Positions 35,649 through 45,332 of a DNA stretch of 64,000 nucleotides are shown here, one piece after another. Origin of the DNA: Calidihabitans tengchongensis (GTDB lineage Bacteria; Sysuimicrobiota; Sysuimicrobiia; Sysuimicrobiales; Kaftiobacteriaceae); the NCBI GenBank assembly GCA_031459615.1, contig JAVKIE010000002.1, forward strand, positions 124,001 to 188,000, written 5' to 3'. The translations under genes were made by a program, and so were the position numbers. The notes beneath the pieces were generated by a model that worked only from the letters and a program-made list of their open reading frames with translations, was not told where the DNA came from and did not search any database. Every line of letters begins with the position of its first letter. The stretch's first letter is position 1.

Positions 35649-36510
35649 ACAGGAACATCTTCAGCCCGTGCTCCCGGCCGCGGTGGCGCAGCTTGCGCAG
35701 GGCCCGCGCCTCGATCTGGCGCACCCGCTCCCGGGTCACCCCCAGTTCCCGGCCCACCTGCTCCAGGGTCTGGGGCCCCTCGCCGGACAGCCCGAACCGC
35801 CGGCGCAGGACCAGCCGCTCCCGCGGCGTCAGGGTGTCCAGGACCTCCTCCAGCTGCTGGCGCAGGGACGCCCGGGCGGCGATCTCCTCCGGGTCCAGGC
35901 TGTCCGGATCCGCCACGAAGTCCTGCAGGTGGCTGTCTCCCTCGTCGTCGGTGGGCGCATCCAGGGACGCCAGCTCCTGGCCGGCCCGCAGGATCTCCTC
36001 CACCCGGGCCGCGGGGATGCGCACCGCCTGGGCCAGCTCCGCCGGGGTCGGCTCGTGGCCCAGGCGCTGGGCCAGGGCGCGGGCGGCCCGCAGAATCCGG
36101 TTGCGGGTCTCGATGACGTGGACGGGCAGCCGGATGGTCCGGGACTGGTCGGCCAGGGCCCGGGTGATCGCCTGGCGGATCCACCAGGTGGCATAGGTGC
36201 TGAACTTGTAGCCCCGCCGCCAGTCAAACTTCTCCACCGCCCGCATCAGGCCGCGGTTGCCCTCCTGGACCAGGTCCATCAGGTCCATGCCGCGCCCCGC
36301 GTACTTCTTGGCCACCGAGACGACCAGGCGCAGGTTGGCCTCGATGAGCCGCCGCCGGGCCTCCGGGTCCCCGGCGGCCGCACGGCGGGCCAGAGCCACC
36401 TCCTCCTCCCGGGTCAGGAGGGGGACCCGCCCGATCTCGGACAGGTACAGCCGGACCGGGTCGTCGGCGGTGTCCGGCGTCGGGGTATCGTACGTCCGCT
36501 CTTCAGGCAT
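35647..36510 (-). CDS. RNA polymerase sigma70 factor, primary/RpoD-like without region 1.1
   Basis: A 287-residue sigma factor. Region 1.2 (DPVRLYLSEIGRVPLLTREEEV), region 2 (RLIEANLRLVVSVAKKYAGRGMDLMDLVQEGNRGLMRAVEKFD and the -10-reading FSTYATWWIRQAITRAL; each here longer than one motif), region 3 and region 4.2 with the helix-turn-helix TLEQVGRELGVTRERVRQIEARAL are complete. It lacks the long region 1.1 of housekeeping RpoD, so it is either a short SigA or a RpoS/SigB-like group 2 factor. The promoter just upstream is consensus-like. It faces sodA. Confidence 0.9.
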   Translation of the reverse strand: MPEERTYDTPTPDTADDPVRLYLSEIGRVPLLTREEEVALARRAAAGDPEARRRLIEANLRLVVSVAKKYAGRGMDLMDLVQEGNRGLMRAVEKFDWRRGYKFSTYATWWIRQAITRALADQSRTIRLPVHVIETRNRILRAARALAQRLGHEPTPAELAQAVRIPAARVEEILRAGQELASLDAPTDDEGDSHLQDFVADPDSLDPEEIAARASLRQQLEEVLDTLTPRERLVLRRRFGLSGEGPQTLEQVGRELGVTRERVRQIEARALRKLRHRGREHGLKMFL

Positions 36511-36613
36511 CGTCTGCTCACCACCCCGCGACCGCCGGGCGGTCGCGGGCCGTTCAACTAGACAAAAACGCGGTGCGCCGCGCGGCCATTCCCGCGCGTC
36601 GCACCGATCATTT

Positions 36614-36642
36614 ATATTAGCACAACCCCTGCGGCCTCACAA
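36614..36642 (-). promoter_or_regulatory. Promoter of the sigma-factor gene
   Basis: Reading leftward, TTGTGA (36642-36637), a 17-bp spacer ending in TGTGC, then TAATAT (36619-36614). It lies in the only A/T-rich patch of the 215-bp gap between the sigma gene and the sugar permease gene and leaves an untranslated leader of about 95 bases. The rest of the gap shows no gene. Confidence 0.6.
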
Positions 36643-36725
36643 CCGGCCCGGCGGGCCGCCGCCCGCATCCCCGCCGGGGGCCGCGCCCCCGTCCGCTGGC
36701 TGCGCGGGGGGGGCGCAGGGGCGGG

Positions 36726-37604
36726 CTAGCCCTTGACGGCTCCCGCCAGGATGCCCCGGACGATGTACTGCTGCAGGGCCACGAAGACCAGCAGGGGCAG
36801 GGCCATGGACACGAATGCCGCGGCGGTCAGCAGCTGCCAGTTCTGGCCCAGGGAGTTCACCAGGTTGCTGACCGTCACCGTCATGGGCGCCACCGCCGGC
36901 CGACCCCCGACGAAGATCAGCGCCACCAGCAGGTCATTCCACACCCACAGGAACTGGAAGATGACCAGGGACGCCAGGGCGGGGACCGTCAGGGGCAGGA
37001 TCAGCCGGAAGAAGACCATCAGGGGGCTGGCCCCGTCGAGGGAGGCGGACTCGATCAGGTCCCGGGGCAGGGCGCCGATGAAGGTGCGCAGCAGGTAGAC
37101 GGCCAGGGGCAGCCCGTACCCGGTATGGGCCAGCCACACGGCGGGGAACGTTCCCACCAGCCCCAGGGCGGTGAGCAGGCGCAGGACCGGGATCAGGGTC
37201 ATCTGCAGCGGCACCACCAGGGAGCCGACCACGAGGGTGAACAGCAGGTCCCGCCCGGGGAAGCGCATCCAGGCGAAGGCGTACGCCGCGTACGCCGCCA
37301 CCATCACCGGGATGATGGTGGAGGGGATGGCGATCGCCAGGCTGTTGACGAAGCTGCGCCCCATGTTGTAGGCGCCCAGGACCTCCCGGTAGTTGTCCAG
37401 GGTGAACTGGTGGGGCGGCAGCAGGGCCGTCCACCACCCGGTGGTGGCCACCAGGCGCGGCGGGCGGAAGGAGCTCACCAGCAGCCCCAGGGTGGGCAGC
37501 AGCCACAGCAGGCACAGGCCGATCACCGCGGCGTGGAGGGCCAGCCGGCCGGCCCACCGCGCCGGGGCCGCCCGGGGCCGGGCGCGGGCCGCCTCCGCCC
37601 TCAC
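36726..37604 (-). CDS. Sugar ABC transporter permease, MalG type
   Basis: A 292-residue inner-membrane permease with six predicted helices, FVNSLAIAIPSTIIPVMVAAYAAYAFA and the EAA loop DLIESASLDGASPLMVFFRLILPLTVPALAS. The GTG at 37604 overlaps the MalF-type stop (GTGA on the minus strand); the open frame extends further only in the wrong frame of that gene. It forms the channel with the upstream permease for a carbohydrate importer. Confidence 0.9.
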   Translation of the reverse strand: MRAEAARARPRAAPARWAGRLALHAAVIGLCLLWLLPTLGLLVSSFRPPRLVATTGWWTALLPPHQFTLDNYREVLGAYNMGRSFVNSLAIAIPSTIIPVMVAAYAAYAFAWMRFPGRDLLFTLVVGSLVVPLQMTLIPVLRLLTALGLVGTFPAVWLAHTGYGLPLAVYLLRTFIGALPRDLIESASLDGASPLMVFFRLILPLTVPALASLVIFQFLWVWNDLLVALIFVGGRPAVAPMTVTVSNLVNSLGQNWQLLTAAAFVSMALPLLVFVALQQYIVRGILAGAVKG

Positions 37605-38575
37605 CGGATCCCCTCCTGCTGGCGGAACCGCCGGACGTTGGCGGCCATCACCGGCACCGTGGCCAGGAAGAGGACGACGGCGATGGCGCTGGCCCGTCCG
37701 AAGTCCCGGACGTTGAACATCTCCTTGTACATGCGGTTGGCGATGACCTCGGTGTTGAAGTTGCCATTGGTCATCACGTAGACGATGTCGAACGCCTTGA
37801 GGGCGAAGATCACCATGGTGGTGGCCACCACCGCCACGGTGGGTCCCAGCACAGGGAGCGTGATCCTCCAGAAGACCTGCCACTCGGTGGCGCCGTCCAC
37901 CCGGGCCGCCTCCAGCAGCTCCTCGGGAATGCCCTTCAGGGCGGCCGACAGGACCACCAGGCAGAACCCCACCCACACCCACACCGCCACCAGGATCAGG
38001 GCCACGGTGTTGGTGGTCAGGTTGACCAGCCAGGCCACCGGCTGGAATCCGGGGATCAGGCGGGTCAGAACCGCATTCAGCAGGCCGATCTGGGGCGCCC
38101 CGGCCGGTCGGAACTCGTAGACGAACTTCCAGATGACGCTGGCCGCCACGAAGGAGATGGCCATGGGCATGAAGATGACCGCCTGGGCCACGGCCTCGTA
38201 GCGGACGCGGTCGGTGAGGACGGCCAGCAGCAGGCCCAGGGAGATGGTGGCGGAGGTGAAAAGCACCAGCCACAGCAGGTTGTTGCGGAAGGCGACGAGC
38301 ATCTCCGGGGTGGTGAACACGGCGACGTAGTTGCGCAGCCCCACGAACGCCCGGCCGCGGGCGTCCAGGGTGCTGAGGACCAGGGTGTGCAGGGCCGGGT
38401 AGACCAGGAAGGCGGCCAGGAACGCGAGCGCCGGGGCCAGCCACAGCCAGGGGCGGAGGCGGGTCTGCGCCCGGTGGGGCAACACTCCCAGAGCGGCCTC
38501 GGCGGCCAGCGCGTAGCCGACCTGGAGGGCCGGAACGGCCACGACGGCGGCCAGGATCACGCCCAGGACGTCCAC
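37601..38575 (-). CDS. Sugar ABC transporter permease, MalF type
   Basis: A 324-residue permease with about eight hydrophobic segments and the EAA loop ELLEAARVDGATEWQVFWRITLPVLGP. FVAASVIWKFVYEFRPAGAPQIGLLN is typical of CUT1 permeases. GTG start 4 bp after the stop of the B-box gene, so it belongs to one leftward operon: rhomboid-like, B-box, MalF-like, MalG-like. The N-terminus carries an extra helix before LRPWLWLAPALAFL. Confidence 0.9.
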   Translation of the reverse strand: MDVLGVILAAVVAVPALQVGYALAAEAALGVLPHRAQTRLRPWLWLAPALAFLAAFLVYPALHTLVLSTLDARGRAFVGLRNYVAVFTTPEMLVAFRNNLLWLVLFTSATISLGLLLAVLTDRVRYEAVAQAVIFMPMAISFVAASVIWKFVYEFRPAGAPQIGLLNAVLTRLIPGFQPVAWLVNLTTNTVALILVAVWVWVGFCLVVLSAALKGIPEELLEAARVDGATEWQVFWRITLPVLGPTVAVVATTMVIFALKAFDIVYVMTNGNFNTEVIANRMYKEMFNVRDFGRASAIAVVLFLATVPVMAANVRRFRQQEGIR

Positions 38576-38579
38576 GGCC

Positions 38580-39092
38580 TCAGCGCACCCGCCAGAAGGC
38601 GGCCACGGCCATCAGGACGGCCATGAGGGGAAGCAGGGGCCGTCGGATCAGCAGGACGAGCAGGTCGCCGGCCCCCAGGGACGTGCCCCATCCGGCCAGG
38701 GCCGCAGCCTGCGGGCCGACCACAACCACGCCTGCGGCGCAGGCCGCCGCCACGGCCGCCGCCATGGCGCGCCCGCGCCTGCGGGCCGCGCGCCACGCGG
38801 CGTCTCCGACGAGGCCTCCCAGGGCCGGGCCGGCGAGCAGCACCAGCCACCCCACCGCCTGCGCCGCCCACCATGCCGCGAGCCCGGCTGCCCCGCCCAG
38901 CAGCGCCGCCACCACGATGCCGGTGGCCAGGGCGCCCGGACTGGCCCGGTACAGGGGCGGCGGGGGAGCCAGCCCGCAGTCGCGGCACTTCATCCCCACC
39001 GGGGTCTGCACCAGGCAGTCCGGACAGATGGGCCGCCCGCAGCTGGCGCAGGTCAGTTCCGTCTCCACGCCGGGGTGGGCCGCGCAGCGCAT
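38580..39092 (-). CDS. B-box-type zinc-finger membrane protein
   Basis: A 170-residue protein with an N-terminal zinc-binding set (CAAHPGVETELTCASCGRPICPDCLVQTPVGMKCRDC: here the Cys/His pattern C-x3-H, C-x2-C, C-x2-C, C-x2-C), then Pro-rich linker and four to five hydrophobic helices. Bacterial B-box/rhomboid neighbours of this kind are known, but their role is not. It lies 4 bp from the rhomboid-like gene and 4 bp from the permease gene, so it is tightly coupled to both. Confidence 0.8.
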   Translation of the reverse strand: MRCAAHPGVETELTCASCGRPICPDCLVQTPVGMKCRDCGLAPPPPLYRASPGALATGIVVAALLGGAAGLAAWWAAQAVGWLVLLAGPALGGLVGDAAWRAARRRGRAMAAAVAAACAAGVVVVGPQAAALAGWGTSLGAGDLLVLLIRRPLLPLMAVLMAVAAFWRVR

Positions 39093-39096
39093 CGTC

Positions 39097-39834
39097 CTAG
39101 TGGACCCGGCGGTCGGGATCGTCGGCCTCCAGGGATCTCACCACGCGGAGGAACCTCCGCCGCAGCCTCCACCGCTGCCAGGCGCGGACGGGGTTGAGGG
39201 TTCCCATGGCGGGCAGGCGCCGGACGAATCGTGCGGGGCGCAGTCCGTACCGGCCGGCCCGCACGTACCAGACGGCCGCCGCGCACCCCGTCAGGGCGAA
39301 CACTCCCAGCGGGAAGGGAAACGAGAACACCACCAGGATGGCCGCGATCGCGCCCAGCCACTGTCCGGGCACGGGAATGGCGAAGTAGGCCAGCACCCGC
39401 TCGCGGGGATTGATGGCGCTCCAGGCCACCACCACCGCCGCCAGAGGCAGGCCCAGGCCGGCCAGGATCACCGCGCGGCCCAGCGCGGCGGCAGCCCCGG
39501 CCAGGGCCAGGGCGGGAACCGCCGTCACCAGGGCCAGGAACACCGCGTAGTCGTGGCTGCCCCAGGCACGCTCCAGACTCCCGCCGAACACCCACAGGAC
39601 GTACGCGCTGACCAGCACCCACAGGACGTGCCCGCCGGCCACCAGGGGGTAGGTCAGCGCCGACCACGGGCGGGCCAGGAGGGACCCGGGGACGAAGAGC
39701 AGTCCGGAGACGACCGCGCCGGCGCCGACGAAGGACAGCAGGAAGGTGACGGCAGTGCCCGCAATCACCGCCCAGGTCACCGGGCAGTCACCGGGCACCG
39801 CGCGCAGGAGCGCCGATCCGGGCAGGCGACTCAT
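39097..39834 (-). CDS. Rhomboid-like membrane protein without the catalytic serine motif
   Basis: A 245-residue, six-helix membrane protein. TWAVIAGTAVTFLLSFV near the start, PWSALTYPLVAGGHVLWVLVSAYVLWVFGGSLERAWG in helix 1-2 and the general arrangement match rhomboid/TMEM115-like proteins. The GxSG serine motif and the partner histidine of active rhomboids are not present (GLGLPLAAVVVAW stands where GxSG is expected), so it is likely an inactive relative. The C-terminus is a basic cytoplasmic tail. Start of the four-gene leftward operon. Confidence 0.75.
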   Translation of the reverse strand: MSRLPGSALLRAVPGDCPVTWAVIAGTAVTFLLSFVGAGAVVSGLLFVPGSLLARPWSALTYPLVAGGHVLWVLVSAYVLWVFGGSLERAWGSHDYAVFLALVTAVPALALAGAAAALGRAVILAGLGLPLAAVVVAWSAINPRERVLAYFAIPVPGQWLGAIAAILVVFSFPFPLGVFALTGCAAAVWYVRAGRYGLRPARFVRRLPAMGTLNPVRAWQRWRLRRRFLRVVRSLEADDPDRRVH

Positions 39835-39934
39835 TCGATGCGGGCGGGAGCCGAAGCGCGGGTCGCCGATCTGCCCCGGGCTCCCGACGACACGGTTTCA
39901 GCCTACCAACGCCGCCGCGGGAGGGCAAGCCCGG

Positions 39935-39964
39935 TTGCCCTCGCCCGACCCATTGGGCTACACT
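39935..39964 (+). promoter_or_regulatory. Promoter ahead of the MscS fragment and yihY
   Basis: TTGCCC at 39935-39940, 18-bp spacer, TACACT at 39959-39964, preceded by GGGC as in the promoter at 17247-17275. It lies in the divergent gap of about 250 bp between the rhomboid-like gene and the rightward genes; the rest of that gap holds no gene I can support. Confidence 0.4.
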
Positions 39965-40081
39965 GGACACAGTCCATCGCCACCCGGTTGTCACCGTGCG
40001 CGACCTGCCGCGTGCCTGCGGTGCGGCGTCGCGGGAGTGCCCGCGTCCGCGCCGACCGACCCGGGCCGTCCGGAACGGATC

Positions 40082-40378
40082 GTGGCCTTCCCGCTGATCC
40101 TGCCGGCCGCGAAGGAGGTGGTCTCCCTGCCTGTGTGGGACGCGTCGCTGTCCGGGACCACCGTGGGCGAGTGGGCTGTCGCGCTGGCCGTGGCCGCTGC
40201 GGTCGCGGGAGCCGCCCGTCTCCTCCAGGCGGCCGTCCGCCGCCGGCTGCGGGTGTGCGCGCGCCGGGCCCCGGGTGAGGTGGACGACCTGCTGCTGATC
40301 CAGTCCGCCTGCCCCCCGCACACCATCTACGTGCACGGCGGGCCCGTCCGGCCGCTGCCCGGAGTGGCCGGACCGTGA
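40082..40378 (+). pseudogene. N-terminal fragment of an MscS-type mechanosensitive channel
   Basis: A 98-codon frame from a GTG at 40082. Residues 18-62 (DASLSGTTVGEWAVALAVAA, then RRLRVCARRAPGEVDDLLL) look like the first membrane helix and linker that precede the channel domain in many MscS proteins. After VDDLLL the sequence turns into an unrelated 30-residue Pro/Gly-rich end, and the pore helix and beta domain are absent. It thus appears truncated. Its stop overlaps the yihY start (GTGA), so it may now serve mainly as a translated leader for yihY. A complete short MscS lies at 51.9 kb. Confidence 0.5.
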
Positions 40379-41183
40379 GGGGGTGGCTGCGGGCGCTGGT
40401 GCGGGCCCTGGCCGAGGACGACCTGACGGTGTACGCGGCGTCCATCGCCTACGCCGGGGTCCTGTCGGTGTTCCCGCTCCTGGTGGGAGTGATCGCCCTG
40501 CTGAGCCTGGTGGTGGACCAGTCCCGGGCGCAGGACGCGGCGCTGCGGGCCCTGCAGCCCTACCTGCCGCACCCCGCGCTGGAGGCGGTGCAGAGCGCCA
40601 TCGCGTCCGTGGTCCGGACCCGGAGCGCGGCCGGGTCGCTGGCGGTGGTGGGCGTGCTGTGGGCCACCACGGCGGCCGCCGGAGCCCTGCGCCACGCCCT
40701 CAGCAAGATCCTGCGGGTGGGGCGGCACCGGGTGTTCTGGCGCCGCAAGCTGGTGGAGATGGCCCTGGTAGCCCTGGCGGGGACGTTCCTGGGGCTGTCG
40801 GCGCTGCTGCCCGCGGCGGTGGCGGCCCTCCGCAGCCTTCCCGGCCTGGGCCCGGCCGCAGCGGAGGTCGGTCGGTCCCCTGCGGTCCGGGAGCTGGCGA
40901 CCCTGGCGCCGTGGGTCCTGGCCGCCGGGGCGTTCTTCGTCGTCTACAGGTTCCTGCCGCCTGTCCGTCCCAGGCGGCGGGGCCTGCTGGCCGGGACGGC
41001 CACGGCGGCGGTTCTGTTCGAGCTGACCCGGCGGGCGTTCTTCTGGTACGTGAGTACGCTCGCCTCCTACCCCCTGGTCTACGGCCCCCTGGCGGGCGTG
41101 GTGGTGTTCATGGTGTGGGCGTACCTGGTGGCCCTGCTGACGCTGGTGGGGGCGGAGGTCATGCGCGTGGCGGAGGGGAAGGC

Positions 41184-41187
<4 letters not shown>
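40375..41187 (+). CDS. YihY/BrkB (UPF0761)-family membrane protein
   Basis: A 270-residue protein with about six membrane helices, of the family once called RNase BN. DDLTVYAASIAYAGVLSVFPLLVGVIALL near the N-terminus and LPPVRPRRRGLLAGTATAAVLFELTRRAFFWY plus YGPLAGVVVFMVWAYLVALLTLVGAEV near the end are the signature regions. Molecular role unsettled; not a nuclease. GTG start overlaps the previous stop and its own stop overlaps the otsA start, so all three are coupled. Confidence 0.9.
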
Positions 41188-43431
<2,244 letters not shown>

Positions 43432-43448
<17 letters not shown>

Positions 43449-44637
43449 CCATCAGGGCCAGGTGCTCGGCCAGGTCCCGGGTGATCAGGAACCGCTCCCG
43501 GACGTACTCCCTGCCGGCGCGGCCCATCTGCGCGGCCAGCTCGGGGTTGTGGAGCAGGTGGCGGATGCGGAACGCGCATCCCTCCACGGAATTCACCGTG
43601 TAGCCGGTGACGCCCCAGATGATCTGCACGGTGATGCCGCCGGCAAACCCCCCGATCACCGGCTTGCCCTTCCACATCCCCTCGGCCACCGTCAGCCCGA
43701 ACCCCTCCCGGGTGGACTTCTGGATGATGATGGTGGCCGCCCGCTGCAACGCGTTGATCTCGTGGTGCGCGGTGGGCGGCAGGACCAGCACGTGGATGTC
43801 GGGGTCGTCGCTACTGGCCTGCATCACCTCGGCCAGGACCTGGGCTCCTTCCGGGTCGTCGTCGGCCGGGCCGCCGGCGAGGACCAGCCGGCAGTCGTCG
43901 TACTTCTTGACCAGCCGGTAGGCGTTGATGACCCCGATGGGGTCCTTGAAACGGTCAAACCGCGACACCTGCAACAGGAGGGGCTTGTCCTGAGGGACGT
44001 TCAGGCGGTGCAGGACCGCGTCCACCTCCGCGGGGCTGAGGTCCCGGTTCTTTTCCGACAGCGGGTCGATGCTGGGGTAGATGAGGTACTGGGGGATGGG
44101 CAGGCGCTGGGCGAACCGCGGTAGCGAGAAGATGGCGCCGTCGTACCGGGTGACGAACAGGCGCAGGAACGCCCAGGCCCGGCGCTGGGGGCGCGAGACG
44201 TCGATGTGGCAGCGCCACACCCACCGTCCCCGGCGGGGCGCATAGGCCACCAGGGCCGCGGGCTGCGGGTCGTGGATGAGGACCAGGTCGGCGTCCAGGT
44301 CCAGCCGCGCCGCGTTGTCCCGGTTGGTCTCCAGGTAAGTCTGCAGCATGGCGTCGGTGAACACCTGCTCCTGGCCCTGCAGGGCGTTGTGCAGGGCCTT
44401 GGTGACGCGGAAGAACTCCTCCGATCCGGTGATGACCTCCCACCGGGCCGGCACGCCCAGCTCTTCCAGCAACGGCACGTGGCGGTGCAGCATCTCCGCC
44501 ACCCCGCCGCCGACCCGGGTGGAGTTGACGTGCACCAGCGAGCGCCCCCGGACCCGGTCGGCCAGGCGGCGCAGCATATCCAGGGTGCCGGGCGGCACCA
44601 CGTCCCGGTAGTCGTCCAGGCGCACGGGGTCAGCCAC
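43432..44637 (-). CDS. treT: Trehalose glycosyltransferring synthase (TreT-like GT4)
   Basis: A 401-residue GT4 glycosyltransferase matching TreT, which links NDP-glucose and glucose into trehalose directly. Typical: VHVNSTRVGGGVAEMLHRHVPLL, GVPARWEVITGSEEFF, LIHDPQPAALVAYAP, WRCHIDVSRPQ, LLQVSRFDRFKDPIGVI, and KSTREGFGLTVAEGMWKGKPVIGG near the end. GTG at 44637 has GGAGG seven bases ahead and overlaps the upstream gene by 8 bp; a GTG at 44661 is possible. Overlaps the fused OtsAB gene tail to tail, giving two trehalose routes at one locus. Confidence 0.9.
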
Positions 44638-45280
44638 CGGCCGCCTCCAGGGCCGCGTCACAGATGGCCAGGACCTGGGCGCGCACGCCGTCCAGGCTGC
44701 TCATGTACCGGTTGAGCCGCCGCAGCCGCGCGGCCACCTCCGCCAGGCCCAGCTCCCCCTCCAGCCACGCCAGGGGATCGGCGTCGGGCCGCCGCCGCAC
44801 CGTCTCGTAGAAGTGGTAGTAGATGGCGCTGGCGTCCACCCGGGCCACCAGATCCCGGAACTCCCGCAGGGTCTGCGCCCGCATGCCGGTCGGGATCTCC
44901 ACGAGGGTCGACCGCATGAAGTAGAAGGGCTCACCGTAGTCCGCCCGGGGCACCGCCTGCAGCCCCGCCAGGTGGGCGTCCACGATGGTCACCAGCTCCG
45001 CTCGCAGCTGCTCCACATCGGCGTAGTCGAAGGGGTCCACCACCGCCAGCCGCTCGCCCAGGACCCGGTCGCGCACCTGGATGGCCGCCCAGGTGGCGAA
45101 GTCGTTGGGGTAGGGGGCGGCCAGGTAGCGGCTGCGCAGGAAGTAGCTGTGGGTGTGGTAGACGATGGAGTCGGCCGGCACCTCCTCGATGCCCGCCAGC
45201 AGCTCGCGCTCGTCCCACGCGGCGCGGCCCAGCATTTCCCGCAGCTCCAGGCACTCGACGAACTCCAACGGGCGCGCCAT
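44630..45280 (-). CDS. DUF5752-like protein next to TreT
   Basis: A 216-residue soluble protein of a domain of unknown function (DUF5752) that often accompanies TreT. FVECLELREMLGRAAWDERELL at the start, SIVYHTHSYFLRSRYLA and SAIYYHFYETVRRRPD in the middle are probably family motifs, with histidines and tyrosines that could form a site. Overlaps the treT start by 8 bp. A role in trehalose synthesis or its control is inferred from position only. Confidence 0.7.
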   Translation of the reverse strand: MARPLEFVECLELREMLGRAAWDERELLAGIEEVPADSIVYHTHSYFLRSRYLAAPYPNDFATWAAIQVRDRVLGERLAVVDPFDYADVEQLRAELVTIVDAHLAGLQAVPRADYGEPFYFMRSTLVEIPTGMRAQTLREFRDLVARVDASAIYYHFYETVRRRPDADPLAWLEGELGLAEVAARLRRLNRYMSSLDGVRAQVLAICDAALEAAGG

Positions 45281-45332
45281 CAGGTCCCGGGGTGACGCCG
45301 GGAGGGAGAGGGGCGGCGCAGGGCGCGGGGCG

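Noticed and set aside
39097..39834. Active rhomboid protease
   Set aside because: The GxSG serine motif and catalytic histidine are not visible.
40383..41183. Long upstream extension of the fused trehalose gene through yihY
   Set aside because: It is the wrong frame of yihY; the GTG at 41184 overlapping the yihY stop begins the conserved synthase.
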